From: Promerops cafer
Lineage: Eukaryota > Chordata > Aves > Passeriformes > Nectariniidae
DNA length: 64,000 bases
Assembly: GCA_013398275.1 (NCBI GenBank)
Contig: VZSE01006228.1
Coordinates: forward strand, 372,001-436,000
Direction: 5' to 3'
A program made the translations under genes and the position numbers. Each line of letters opens with the position of its first letter. Position 1 is the first letter of the stretch. The notes beneath the pieces are model-generated. The model did no database searches. It saw nothing but the letters and a program-made list of their open reading frames with translations, and was not told the DNA's origin. This document shows, piece after piece, positions 14,801-29,800 of the stretch.

Positions 14801-17800
14801 GGGTGCTCCCAGAGGAGAGGTGAAGCGGCCACCGACACAGTGGTGCCCAGCTCTCTAAGTCATCTGTCAAATCACTGCTTATTCTGCAGTCTTCACTTCT
14901 TGTTTGTGGGGCTTTCAAAATACAAAAATAAGCTCTTACTCTAGGATAAATGTCAAAGTTTTCTTTATCTCAATATACAAATCATATGGCTTTAGGGAGA
15001 TTAGTGTACCGTATTTGCTAGTATGAAGAGGCATTAGCAAGGCCAAAACAACTGGGCAAACCTTATTTAAGGGGTCTAAACTTCCATCACCAAATGTGTG
15101 GGCCCCAATTTTCAGAAAGAAAAAAAAAATGCTTTTATGACAACTTAAAAAATACCAAAACTGCTTCAATAGATGCTAAAGAACCAAAACTAATAACCCT
15201 ATAGGAAGAACATCACTGGGTCATCTTCACTATGACTCTGATTAATTATGTATAATACAAATAGAATAGAAATTAAAGGCTTCATAACATAGGAAGTGTT
15301 GCATCAAGGCACTTTGAACTCATTTAATTAGGGTTTCAATTAGATTTCAGTTGAAATAATCAATTTGATCTAACCAAGATAAAAGAAGCCAGGCCAGAAA
15401 AATAAATCCTCTCAAGTCACACAGCACCCTCTCCCACACTTGTGTTCTGTAGTAACAAATAATCACCCGTATCTTTTTTTATTACTGGAAAACACCTAGT
15501 ACATTTCAACTACTTCCAAATCTGTTGTTGAGACTGTCTTCCAAAATCTTAGTTTTTTGGTGTGGGTGGCTGGGGAGGTTGGTTGATTTTTTTGGGTTTT
15601 TTTGTTTTGCTTTGCTTTTTAAAGTAATAGAAAAACACACTTTAAAAGTTTTCCCAAAAGTCCTGGGGGGTTTTTGCTAGGACTTTCCGTAAGAGTTATC
15701 TTTATTCTTTTCGGCTCGTTGGCTTAGCTAAAGATGATTTAAGATAAAAGGATCATTTATCTAAAACTTAAAATATCACAGCATAATTGTATACGAAAAT
15801 GTCTTCTCTGAACACCACATGCGCACAGCAAGACTGTGCCTGGCTTCACTAAAATCTCTCAGCTCCATGCTGAATTGTCCATCTTTCAAACAGCAGGGAG
15901 AGCAAATGCATAACAAAACATGGTAAAAGTGAAATTATGATAGTCTTACAGGCATCTACTCTGGCAGATTTCTCCAAGGAGACACCAGAATATCATTGTA
16001 AGCATGGCTGAATTAACAGGACCAAATAACGGCAATATTTTTATCTATCAGAATTCTGCACTTGTCATCAAATGCTTTAAAGATGAAAATTCAGGCATTT
16101 AGCACGATCCTAATTTAACACAGAACCAAGGCAGTCCAACAAGTCACTGAATGTGAGTAGCTGTTTACTGCTTTGTAAATGCTGTCATTTTAAACTGTCT
16201 CATTTTGAAAATTTAATAGGATTATAAATGGACAGCTATGAACTCCAAAATGATTTAATACAAATTTTCAGCAACAGTCAAGCAATTTACTCACTATTGT
16301 TACCTGTCTACAGAGAAGAATAGATTTCATTACCCTTTTCTGAACAGGAAAATCCTGCAGGAGTATGTACTCACTCATATAGAAGTGTTTATTTTTACAA
16401 TACGACCGCTTCCACCATTTTTGGACACATGGACCATAAAACACAGAAGTTTGAAGCCACAGGCTCTCAGAGTGGATATACACCTCAGTGACACCAATTT
16501 TCATTAATGAGAATATTTTTCTCTTACTAAAGAAAATTATCTGAGCATTTCACCAATTTTTTACTATGAGGGAAAAAAGAAGAAAACTGAAGATCCTGTA
16601 GCACATTGTATAGCAAAAGCCTACTGGCATATTACCAAAAAATGATCCAGAGTACTTTAGAACCATAAAAATAATGCAGAATTAATACTTGCCCCCAGAC
16701 TGGAGCAAGTATTTTGTTGGATATAAAACATGTATTATTAGGCATTCTGGTATTAGAATCTTTTAAAAATATGCGTTTTGATCATCAAAAACCTCCTAGC
16801 TGTGGAGAAGTGAAATTACTTTGATGAAGATACAAAGATATTTGTATTTCTTAGTGGTCAGAATTTATCATGGGTTCAGTGCAAAGTACAAGTTAATTAT
16901 AGAAGTCATTGAGAGAAGTCCCACTGTAGTCTATCCAGACCAAAGAATGAAAAAACTTTACATGTGTAAGTGGATATCGCAGACTGGAAGCACTACAGAT
17001 GCTTTGTGATACTTCTATCTTGTATTGCAGGCAGAGCTAGAATAATTTGTACTAGCCAGCCTCTCCTAGAAATGTCCTGGAAATCTTCTCCAGTTTAAAT
17101 TTTTTATAACTGCATCTAATTAAAACTTTGCAGATGTCTCACTTTATTCTACCATGGAACAAAACTAAAAAGAATCCAAAACCTCAAATACATCTGTGAA
17201 TTGTTATCCTCTGGAACACTTCAAGTTGTAACAAGCACTGAGTAAAAAAGCAAGTATTTTTACTGATTTATTTTTAGTCAAACTGAAACCAGGCACCCCA
17301 GGTAGTAATTTATGAATGTCAAGAAGATTGGCGTATTTTTCAGACAAGAAATACCATCAGTTCTCTACAGACCACAGCCAAAACAGAAACAGGAAAAGTA
17401 ACTAAAATTATTTAGACACCACCAAATCAAGTAAGACACTAAAAAAGCTGAGGAATATTTCTTCTGGAAATGTTTCTTAAATTAAGGTTCTCTTGGATTC
17501 ATTACATTTCTACCAGCCCTTCTATATCATCTCTTCTTAGTCTATTCCTTCTCTGTCTTCTTTTCCAAAATATAATCAAACACTTTCTATCTTGCTTTTC
17601 ATTTTCCAAAGCCATTCCACCTAAATATGAGATGATATGCGTTATAGAGTAAAAAAGGATCTACTTCTATTTTGAGGAAATAAAATAACCTCAGCAGAAA
17701 AATCCACCTCCTAAATATAATAGAGGCTATAACTTATAAGATTTCACTGAAAATCAGAAGGGCCCTTTCCTCAAGCCCTCTCTTTCTTGCCCTTCCACTC

Positions 17801-20800
17801 TCCAACACCTCAAGTTCTTTTTGCATGGGTGTTCTTTAGGGCAACAACTTCCATATTCATGGCAGAAGAGTGAGGATTTTAAAGAGTGAGCAAAGCTGCA
17901 TCTGTGGGTTTTTTTCAGGTAAGACATCAGAATAGTTCTTAGACAAAGAAACTACTCACGTAATTTGCTAATTACAGGTAGAAGTCCACCCCAAGTCTGC
18001 AAATATTCCGCTCTGAAGCCATCCAATGAAAATAGTAATACTGGGGACTTGGTAAACCTGAACAAACAGAAACTGAATATTAAAAGACAGACTCTCAGAA
18101 ACAGTTTCCTATCACTAATTTCAAGAAAGTTTCCCCCAGACAGTGGGAATGGTCATTATGGGGCTATAAGCCAGGCCAAGGAAGTCCTCCTCAGCAGGAA
18201 GTTTTGCTGGCACAGTGGTGAGCAAACAAGCTGTCCAGTCCCTCTGCTTCAAGGTTGGCAGAGCAATCTGTGCCCAAAGAGGCTGAGGTTTGCAGTAGGG
18301 CATGCAGAGAAAACTCACGACAAGGCCTGATTTCAAACACACCTACAAGATGAAGAACAAGCCAAGATGCTCAAGTGATCCATCTGGTGGGTTTGGTACT
18401 CCTTATCTGGAAATCAGTCCCATTGAAGCAACACTCAGTCCCTCCAACCCCCTTCTCCCACCTCAAGCTAAGAGCAGGGAAAGAAATAAGGCAATGCAAA
18501 GCCAAACTTTCCTTTATTCACTTTTCTCCTGAACAACCTGTAACCTAGATGAAAAAAAAGGATTTTTATATTTATATATATATATACAGTTCACAGAACT
18601 GTAAGCAAGTCTAATGTACAGGGTATGTTAAATCAGCAATTAAAACACATACTTTTCCTTTCATCTTACAAAGATTATCCAACCAAAAAGAACTTGCTTA
18701 CTGCTCCAGAAGTACTACCAATCTCCAAACCCAAAAATGTGGCCCTGCATCTGGAAACACTGTAATAGCATTTCTGCCAGGACCTTGACAGATAAACTCA
18801 AATACTGATTTCATTAGAACCAACAAAAATAAAACCTCCCCTTCCAGTCTCCACAGGACCTATGTTCTCCAGTCTTGACTTGTTCCCAGATTCAGCCCTG
18901 TTCAAACAATTTCTCTCCAACTGTAANNNNNNNNNNNNATTTCTCTCCAACTGTAAGTACTTAAAACATTGCATCACAGACAGGAATAGTAACTTCTGTA
19001 ACATCAGTAACGTCTTCCTTGAAGAAAACATACCCTGTTTTTGACCTATAGACATGAGGGCATGTGAGACTGGAAAAAAAAAAAATCACTGCTGTGAAGC
19101 AATAACTACTGAAAATATGGCATTTCATAAAACAATTTAATATTTATATTATAATATTAAAATATTGATTTATTGCAAGCTCATTTTCCCTTTATATATT
19201 TACAATTTTTTTAAACTTTGTTATACTTTAGTTTCCAAAAATAAAACAGTGAGGATAGAAGACAAATATTATTTATAAAGTGTTGACAATTTCTTTACTG
19301 ATGTACCCCACAAAAAAAATCTGAAGAGTCATTTACAAATGAGACATTTATAAGCTGTGAGTCAGTCAAACAAAAGTGACTATGTTAAACCAAGGAATAT
19401 TCAGGCAACCAAAATATGTCCATCCTAAGAAAACTTTAATCAACAATTTGGACAACAGTTCAGCCAAAAGGATTTCATTAGTCAGAATTATTACTTAGCC
19501 TACCCTATAACTCAGATAGAAAAAAACTTTTAGATGCATTTCTAAGATGTATGTTTGTAGCCTGCTTCTAAATTTATATGACACAAGTGAGAACAAGAAA
19601 TGAATGATTTTCAGGTAAAAACTGAAGCCATATGGCAGAACACAGTAAGGAAGCTTTAAGCACTACCTTTGCCCATATTACAAGTACTTTTTTGCACCAC
19701 TGATTCTGATCTCTACAAGTTTTGCAAATACCTTCTCCATGGCCCTTCTCAAGAAATTGATTCACTTCAGTGCAGAGGTCTAAAATATTCACTGCAAAGT
19801 TTGGTGCAATAAAATGTGAACTTTGAGGCAAAGGCTGTTCAATATTACTTGCCAACAAGTCTAACTTTAAAAAAAAAAAAGAAAAAAACAAACCAAAACC
19901 AGAAAACTCCACCAAACTTAAAACAACCACTTAGAAAGGGACTTTACGCAACTGTTTCTGGTTTGGCATTTACAAGTAAACCAACTGTTAAATACATGTT
20001 TGGTTGTCTGCACATCTAGCTACTGACCCCTTCGCACATGTGAAATTAAACTTGGCAAAATAGGCCACTGCCACAATGATGGCAATTGCCCATTCCACTT
20101 CTTGTATACTCTACACATGCCAAAACTCCTACGTTTAGTGATCTGCCCCAGTGCTCAGGGAAGCAAAGCATGACAGACCATGTTAAACTGCACTGTCTTT
20201 GGAAGAGCTCCAGTAAAATCCCCAGTCAAACTGACCTAAGCTCCATTCTGAGGTATATCAGCCACTTCCATTTTTTTCCGTCAGTAGCCAAGACTGCACT
20301 TGCTACTTCATGAATGTGCTGTCATGAGCAAGCAAGCCTGGGAGGCTCAAGTTTTGGTCCTGTTGGTGATTCATGCTGGCTGTGTCCAAACAGCAAGACA
20401 AGCGTGTTTCACAGCTCTTGGATAAATAGGTATGCCACAGTCACATCCTGACTCCAAACTGAAGGAAATGCAGTAGCAATTATCCCCTCCTATAAACCAG
20501 CTTCTATGGAAAGATTATGCAGGCAACACAGGCTTGCTGTGGTCTAGTAGGTTCACCAGTCTGGATGACCAAGAGGCCAGAACCATGAAACACACTGCCA
20601 AGTTGACCTCCCTCACTGCAGACAGGTTAGACCATAATTAAAAGAAAAAGAAAACAAAATAGGAAGGAAAAGAAAGTTGCCCTGAAAAGCTTAATGCAGA
20701 AAACTGAAAACAGAAAACTTCTTATCCCACACACACTCATACACTACTGTCTATATACAGCCATAAAGCACAGGAAGAAAAGCTTTCTTTTCCACTAAAT

Positions 20801-23800
20801 GTACAGGCAGCCTCAACATGAAGAATAAGAGCAATCTCCAGCTATAAAGAGAGATCAGCAAAGAGGAAAGTAATCAGATGCTCTTACAGCTCAATGAAGA
20901 TAGAACAAATAGTAATAGGCCTTAAGCACGGAAAAAGAGGACAAAAGACAGCAAAAAGTCATCAGTAAAGCCACCTACATAAGTACTAGGATAAACTGCT
21001 TAAGTAGGTTTGAATTGTCTGAGTATTATTTCACTCCTAGAACAGTGGGAAGGACTAGATCATTCCTGAGATCTTACAGCCTATTAACTTTATAACCCTA
21101 TTAAACAATATAGAACCCAGTTTTGGAAAGACTTAGTTGTGTACTTAATTTTAACCAGTTGATCAGTCTCACTGAAATCAGTGGGATTTCTTAGATTAGG
21201 CACCTCATTGAATGCTGTGTCGTCTTTTGTCTATTCTGCACCACAGGAACAGTTAAAACCCAGCTAAAACTAAAACAGAATAAAACCAGCAATCTGAACC
21301 CACAAAATATGCTGTATCAATATGCACAGACTCAGAACTGATATCCTGAAGTCCCGCACACTGCAACTAAATTCACCTGCACTCCTGCCTACCACACAGC
21401 ATAGGAAGAAGTGGATTGTTTACAGAGTTGTTACTTTTGGGAGAGGCTTGTGTGCTAACAGTCCAAGATGAACCTTCAGTCAACACCCTTTGATTCAACT
21501 GTGACCACACATCACCCTTTCCTGGGCTGGGTTTTATTGCAACATTTTGGGGTTTAGCAGGATTAAAACAATTTTAGAGGAGTAACTGTGTATCCCTTTC
21601 ATGAGCTGAACAGAAAAAAACAAACAAAAAACCCTAAAAACAAGTTAACCAACAGGAGCTGCCCTACAGCATTTGCGTCAGTGACTTTGACTGTGGATCT
21701 GCACAAGACTCTTATTTGTTTTCCAACCTCTTGGGGGCAACGCTTCCTAACCTTGCGTTAGAGAAATCAGCATCCTAGACTGTTGCCAGCACAGAGTCCC
21801 AAATGGCTCCTGAACTCAGAACAAAATTCAACGAACTGCCTGGCTACCACCTTCCTACATAGGGGATTACTGGGGACTTGGACTACAAGCTGAACAGAAG
21901 CTCCAGTTTCTGTCCTGATGAAGGTTCTGACATGTCAGCAGCTGTTAGTGCTCTGAATCAGAGTGAAGGGCACTCAATTGGTATGAAACATAAGGAAATG
22001 TATTTTGTTTGACAGTATTATAACTCCAGTGAATAACTATAGCATGATTTAAATATCTTAAGTCAAAAAAGTAATGACATAAGAACAAAAAATGGTTTTA
22101 CTTTACCAGAAATATCCCATCACACAATAATTTCAAAATCAAAATTAAATATGTCTGTATTTTTTGATACTTGTTGGACAAGAATATAGTTGTCCCATAA
22201 CATGTCCCATAACATGTCTAGCAAGTATTTACTACTGGAACATAAATCGATCTAGAGTTTAAGTCACTTCTATTGATAGCTTAGACATATAATCATAGAT
22301 TATAGTCAACTTTAACTATAAAGTTAGTTAGAAGATCCCACAGCAAAAACAGTTCAAGTAATACAAGCTTTTTTTTCCTGGCTGGGAGCTTTGCTGTACT
22401 ATTCAAGCCTGAGTGCTGATGCCATAAACCACATGAGTCATTCCTCACACACTGTATACATAACTTGCAGGAGCAGGCCCAATGGGAGCTGAGCCAGAGA
22501 ATACAAGGATCCCGTGGCACTTTACACCTTTTAAAGAAAGCAACCCAGAGAGGTTGCAAATAGTGTTGTCCCACTGCTGGTGGAGCTGGAACAGAGATCT
22601 GCCCAGAATTTGCAGTCCTGAGGCTGGAAAATGCAAGCTATTGGAAAGGTCTTTTAAAGAGACAAGGGAGGGAGGCAGTCTTAGTAGTCTAAGATTGCTG
22701 GATGGCTCCCAAAGTATTTGGAATGGTGGGTATTATAGCACCTGTAGGTCAATAATATGGCTGGCAACCAGACAGAATTGCCCAGGGCACAGGCATCTGT
22801 GAGACACGGCAGGGTTGAGGAATAGGCACATCTTGCAAGTCAAGCAAGTGCTGAGACAGAGCAACCCGATGTGTTAGTAAGCACCACCAAATGCTGGCTG
22901 GACAGGTGTTCATCTCTGGCAGCTGCTTTCACTGTGTGTGTAAAAGGCAAGCAGGTCCCAGGAAGGCACAGCAGGGAAAACAATCTCAAAAATGAAACGC
23001 AAGCAGAAGAGCAGAGCTATACAAATATAAAATTTCCTCACCCTTTCGGACACTGAGGTTCAGTAATGTTCTCACACTCTTCTTCAACCCAGCTTGCCTC
23101 TCCTTAAAACAAATGAGTGCAATTCATTTTTTAAGACAGCACATTCTTACTGATAGATGCAAAGTCTTTTTTATTTTACCAGATGCTTTTACATTCATAT
23201 TATGTTCTTGCTCCTTTTATAAAAATACGGACACATGAGAAAGAGGGTAGTAAATCGTTGATGATATTTACCTTTACAAACAGCTTGATAATTGATACAG
23301 CAATCTTTGTTTTCCACACAATCATCTGAACAGGAACAACGATATTCTGGTCGCCTCTTTTCTCCACACCTGAATTTATTGCAGGTCCATATGTGGGCTA
23401 AAAAACAGGTGAGAGAGAAGGACAGCACAATGATTAATACTGCTGCAAGTCCAGAAGTAATAAAGCAAGTGTTAAGTTCAGTCTCAAACCACTACTCACT
23501 GAGAAAGTCCTCAGGTGTAATAGAGATAATGAGTTATCTCACACACACACAGTATCGCAAACTTTGGCACTTCAGGAAACAGAAACATCCATGACTGAAT
23601 ATCCAAGAGCATAATCATCTGAATACAATTATGCAGCATATGGGTATAAATACCAGAGATCAGAAAGAATCCATTTTACAGATCTCCTGAAATATGGTAA
23701 TTTATGTGGGTTTAATCTGGTAAATCCATACTAAAAAAAAGTTCCCACAAACTGCCCCAGAAAATGAATAGAAAACACTGTGCAGCATTAAATTATTCTG

Positions 23801-26800
23801 ACTTGCATTTAAAGTCACAGTGGATTTTACCAGTCATCATCAGGCACTCCAGCCTCTTTCAGCACCTCTTAGGCATAAGCATCACTGCCACTATTGAAGA
23901 CTCTATACATAAGCTCACAGGAAGACCTACTGACTTCAGCTCCTCTGCTGATTTTTATTAGAGAACAATGTTTGTTTCTGAATGTCCTGGTTAAATAGGA
24001 GTCAGCAGTGCCCGGGCAGTCAGGAAGGCCACCCATGTCCTGGCACAGCATCACCAGCCAGGCTAGGGAGGGGACTGTCCCACTCTGCTCTGCTCTGGGG
24101 AGACCTCACCTCGAGTGCTGGGGGCAGTTTTGGGTGTCACAATATAAGAAAGTTACTAAATTATTAGAGAGTGCCCAAAGGAGGGCCATGAGGATGGTGA
24201 AGGGTCTGGAGGGGAAACCTTATGAGGAGCAGCTGAGGTTACTTGGTTTGTTCAGCCTAGAGAAGAGGAGACTGAGGAAAAGCTCCATTACAGTCTTCAA
24301 CATTCTCCTGAGGGAAAGCAGAGGAGCAGGTACCAAGCTCTTCACTCTCATGACCAGGGACAGGACTCAAGGAAAGAGCATGAAGTTGAGTCAGGTGAGC
24401 TTTAGGTTAAGTACCAGGAAAAGAGTTTTCAACCAGAAGGTGGCTGGGCACTGGAAAAGGTTCCTCAGGGAACTGGTGACAGCATCAAGCCTCACAGAGT
24501 TCAAAAAGCATTTAGATAACACTCTCAGGCACATGGTATGCACTCTTGGAGCGTCCTGTGCAGATCCAGGAGTTGGACCTCACAATCCTCATGGGTCCCT
24601 TCCAACTCAGCGTATTCTGTGATTCTATGATTTGTTATCAGTCATAAACACAAATAGATCCTTTACATTCAGTGAAGATAAACACCAGTGAATTTACCAG
24701 CTGAGAGAATACTTAAGTGAAGATCTTAACAGAGACATGGAAGCCAAATGTAAATGTTTGAGCAGAGGACACTCAATGATTTTCATACATGACTAGCAAT
24801 TAGAAATCCCTAAAAGCATTATCAGGAGGTTAATCTCACTTTCAGGTTACTGTACTTCACTAATTCCACTAACATCAAATAGATCTTTACTTCCATGAGA
24901 GAGAGAAGAATCTATTATGGTTCTAGTTACATGACACTATTGGGAAATTAATCAATTCTCCACTGATGTTAGGGCTAATTTAAAAAAAAAAAAAAAAACA
25001 CAGCACCAATTAATTCATTCATATTCCTAGTGCTAAGACAGACTCTTCAGTTTGTTTTTAAAGAACCTTTATACTCAGGGGGAGTGATGTAATAAAACAG
25101 ACAGAGTAAAACCCATGTGACTATATACCAGGATATATCAACTATATAGGTGTAACTTGACCTTTCAATAGCAGTCAATTGAAGCAGGGATCTGAGCTCA
25201 GTTTAATTATTTTGTTTTCAAAGTCCACATTGGAATTTTAAATAGATAGTAATCAAATGTATCTAAAGAAGAGTAAGAAGAAAAAAGTTATCTGAAAGGA
25301 ATGCTGCTTTGGAAGCATAAAGGCAAAACCAAAGTAGTCAAGTGCTGTCCTTGGTGTTCTACACACACTAACATGTAAAAATTTTCCCTGTAAAATTTCC
25401 CCAAGGTATTTTTCAAAGGTCTATTTGACCTTTGCCTTCTGGCAGATCACAGCAGCTGCTTCTCATTTCGCAATCCCTCACCAGTGCGATCTGTTTTGTC
25501 ACCCTGCCTTGATTCATGCTCATGACCCTTGCCTCACACTCAGTCTGGGGAGTAGCAAGGCCAAGGACTGGAGCAGCTGGGTAAGGAGAGATGGCAGCTT
25601 TCACAGAGCTGCTCTGTCTTTCCCTTTTTCACTCAGGCAATGACAGACAAATGCAATATGCAGAATGCACTTCTATTCCAGGCTTGCCCAAGAACGTAGG
25701 AGTTATCCCTGATGCCAGGGACAATGTGGGTCACTGTTGTCTCACCACCAGCAAACAAAAGCTGGCTAAGACCTCGAGTTGCCATTGTTCCTCCTCCTTC
25801 CAAGGGGGAGGGCAGCAGCACAGTCTGTTGCAGCCTCTCTCCTCACAGGAGAGCTATGGGAAACCCAGCCTACTGGCTATGTCAGCTCCTAAGTAGCCCA
25901 GCTGGGTGAAACACAAGCTTTGTTTGTGTGAAACAGCAGCTGTACCAGAGCCCTGATGTTTCCACAGGAGTCCCCATTGCCACCATCACCACTGCAACTC
26001 CATTCAGGAACGCAACACAGCGAGCATAAAAAGGGGGAGATGAGTGGCATCAGAGCCACTCTGCCGTTCAGTAGCCCCACTTTGCACTCACAGCCCATCT
26101 GAAGTAAGTCCTGACCACAGCACTACTCACATACGCTGAGCTGTCCCTTGTCAAAGAACAGGAGAGATTGCTCCCTCAGCTTTTTTCCATCCTTACCTGG
26201 TTGTATACATGTTTCCTGGTAATCTAAGCAGCAGTTTCCAAGCTTGACACAATCTTTATCACAACGGCAGCTTCCAAAGGTCCTTTCAAAGCAACGACCT
26301 TTGCAGGTTTTCACTGTAATATTGGATAGTGTTGGATGTCAGTGGCTGAGCCCAAGTCAGTCGACATGCAAAAGAAACTAATACAGTCAGCATGTGAAAT
26401 GACACAGTTGGTCATTCCACGACTTACAGGATGGCTGCAAAAACAGTGACAGCCGAAGGAAAGTCTTGATCCAACCAAATGCTTATTTCCTCTTACTGAA
26501 CAAAAAATAGTTTTTCATCAGATTGAACAACGGGTTTTGTTCTCTTTTAGCAGGAACACGGTGTTTCAGTACTGCCAGAAACCGATGAAATAAAAGCTAG
26601 TTGTGACTGTCCTTGCCTTGCTGTGTCACAGGAAGATGTGAGTACAGTCACTCAGAATATGTAAGATCTCAAGATGTAAGGAGGGCTGTTCCAAAGCAGA
26701 CACAAGAGATACAAACTTGAGTATACTGCTCACTGGTTTATTTTTTGTTCAAGTTAAAAATATGAAAAAAAGACATAGCATTCTTCCACTAGATTGGGGT

Positions 26801-29800
26801 TGCTGAGGGCAGGGGAATAATAATAACTAAATAAGAAAAGAAAAAATTCACCACCACCCAACCAGAAACTGGTGATGTGAAAGATTAACAAAATTTAAGA
26901 ATATTTGGTCACACTGTCTAATCCTGAGCAATCACCAGAAGGGAGTGAGGGAAATCCTCCATCATTTGGCTCCTCTTCTGAAGAATCTTGAGGTGCGTGA
27001 TATTAGGAAAATGAGATATTAGTGAGCCAATACTGCAGAGCTGTAATAAAATGAGAAGAAACCTATATATATTGTAACAGAAATTTTATAAACTGAACTT
27101 CTGTTAAAAATAATTTTATGTTCAGCTTTGAAATTATTCTTCATAGTTGTTCCCAAAGTGAAGCTTAATTTCTTAAAAAAAAAAAAAAAATTCTTTCATA
27201 ACCTTCTACCTGAAGAAACTTCACCATTGAAAAAACCACATATTTTTCAGAACAGAAAACAGACAGAGGAATTCCACCAGGAATGTTTTCAGGCTACAAT
27301 TCTAACCAGTAAAAAAAATAACCTTTTTTTTTTCCTCCATAATTGACTGGAAAAGATGAAAAACAAATGTTCCAGGACAACATGAAATAGAAGTTGTTGT
27401 GTTTTGTTGTTTCATTTTGGTTTTTTTAATGGCGAACTGAAAACAGCCAGCCATTCACCACAGTGACAGCTGGGATACATGGAAGCTGCCAGATCAGACA
27501 CTGAGTACCAGGATCACTTTACCTCTCAAGTGAGTACACACAATTATTGAGTACACCTGAGGTTTATTTTCTGGTATTTTTATTCCCCTCTTACTGATAC
27601 TGCTTCAAGCAATGCATGCAATCCTCCTCCTGCAGCAAGAAGGGTGGCATTCGAATAATATGAAAATTAATTCACATAAAGAAAAAAAAGGAATTGTTTA
27701 GTAATATTACTAAATAAAAGACATGTTATTTACCATCTTTTGAGCAGCTAGGCTTCAGGCCAAATATACATCCTAGGATTGTTGTTAACATGCAGACACA
27801 GAGTACCTGTGGGACCGGAAGGAAAAGAAATAATATTAAATTACCACTGAATGGTTTTGAAAGCACTCATTTTCTTTGTAATGCTATACAATTGTACTGA
27901 AATTCATAAACATGGTGATTTGGAGGCTGATTTCACTGTTTTCACCAGCAGCTTTCACTTCCACAAGTAGTTACATTGTTTGCAATTAATTAGCAGTGTA
28001 TGAACATGCTTGTCACAACTGGGCCTATGTATATCATTTCTTCTCAAGTCCTTTAGTATAGACATATATCATCATGTCTTTCTTGCTTTCTTTCATATCA
28101 TTCTTTCATGATGATATATTTCTACTTCTTACACATTTTATAGAAAATTTTTTTACTCCACTCCTTCCTTTCTCATATGTTGTTCTAACAAAGTGAAGTT
28201 TTGCCATTAACCACAGACTACAAACAGAAGGCATAGCCCTTAAGTGACACCTATAATTTTCTTAGGCAGGAAAACCTTTTCCCACTTCCTAGCATCCAGT
28301 TCATACTAGATCTAGATCCACACCATGGTAAGCAACTGTGGGATGTCACATTAAGACTGACCAGAGTGTCTTGCACTGACCAGATACTATGGCTGTGCTC
28401 ATTACGGATTCTGGATGCACTGAAGTCGTTGAACAAGCAATGTATTATCCTTGTCCAGCATTTTATGGCAGGATTTAATGCCCACTTAAATGCAGAGACA
28501 GATTTCTTTTAACCTCATTAAGTATTGGATTTATTCCATGAACTCTTTAGAAAAAGTATACGTACGTATAAAGTGCTTATACAGTAATTAAAGAGAAGCC
28601 AACAAGGCAGTTCAACGGCTATTCTATTTAAGTGTAGAATGTAATAAAGTATTTTGCCAGAAGTCATGAAACAGAAGACACTGCAATAATGCAGGCTTTC
28701 TTATAAAAAGAATTTGGCGAGCTCTGGGTAGGGAAAATGTGTACATATCACCTTTCTAGTCACTGTTTTCTGTGGAAAAATCACATTGAAGCAATACTTC
28801 AATAACTTCACATACACAGCTACACAATTCTATCCCTTTTTTCCTCCTTTCCCATCAAAATCTGCTGAGCCAGCCTTGAGTAGGATGCCTGAATCATATT
28901 GTGATGTCGAAAAAATTCCTTCCACTTTTAAATGCACCTAATTATTTCTCAAGTTTATTCTTTTTTAATACTATGAGCACTTTAGTAACTAAAAACAATG
29001 TGTGTTTTTTTAACAACTCTACTGTTTACTATGCAATTTTGTTCACTAAGCAGCTAATGAAGACAGTAAGAAAGCAATTTCTGGAATATGTAGTATTGGA
29101 ATTCAGATATTAGTCTGAATTTTTGAACTAAAAATTATCAAAAACCAAATTAATCAATATAAAAAATATTACATATATACTATTCATTTAAAAATTGAAC
29201 AATAGAATGGACCTGATGAAGCTGTGGCTTAGAATTCTGAACCAGGCAAGGCACTGGAATCTTATTCAACATCATGTGTAGCAAAGAAGTAAGCACTTTT
29301 TCAATTCAGTCTTTGAATTGACAGAGAAAGAAAGAAAATAATAAAAGACTGAAGGGGGGGAAAATCTAGCATCATTTATTCACCTGGATATGAAAAACTT
29401 ACAGAAAGATGCAAGTCTCCATTAAACCCAGCTATCAAGAATGAACACTAGTACAGAGCTTTGTACTTTTCTATTTTTGGGTTTTATTTCAGAATCAGAA
29501 TACGAACACGTGCAGCATCAACACTTTCTGTTACATCAGTATCAACAATGTTCTCTTCAATGTAAATTGTTCTGGACCTTTGAAATCATATAAAGTATTA
29601 TCTAGGTAAGAGCAGGTGCACAGGGATGTAGGTGACACTTCAAATGGAAGATGTCAAAGCACAGCAAAATCAGTGGAGAGGGAAAGACTTGTTTTGTCCT
29701 TTTAACATTATTATTACTGTCATTGTTATTATTATTATTAAATTACAAATGGATTCATTTATTTTTTAAAAGCGAGGTTTAGAACATTTTATTTCAGGGT

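Noticed and set aside
24008..24622. 204-codon plus-strand open frame
   Set aside because: It is the end of a CR1 reverse-transcriptase ORF running into the CR1 3' tail, not a host gene.
23869..26098. Plus-strand and minus-strand short open frames in intron 3
   Set aside because: No splice context, no recognisable protein motif, and several overlap one another in different frames.
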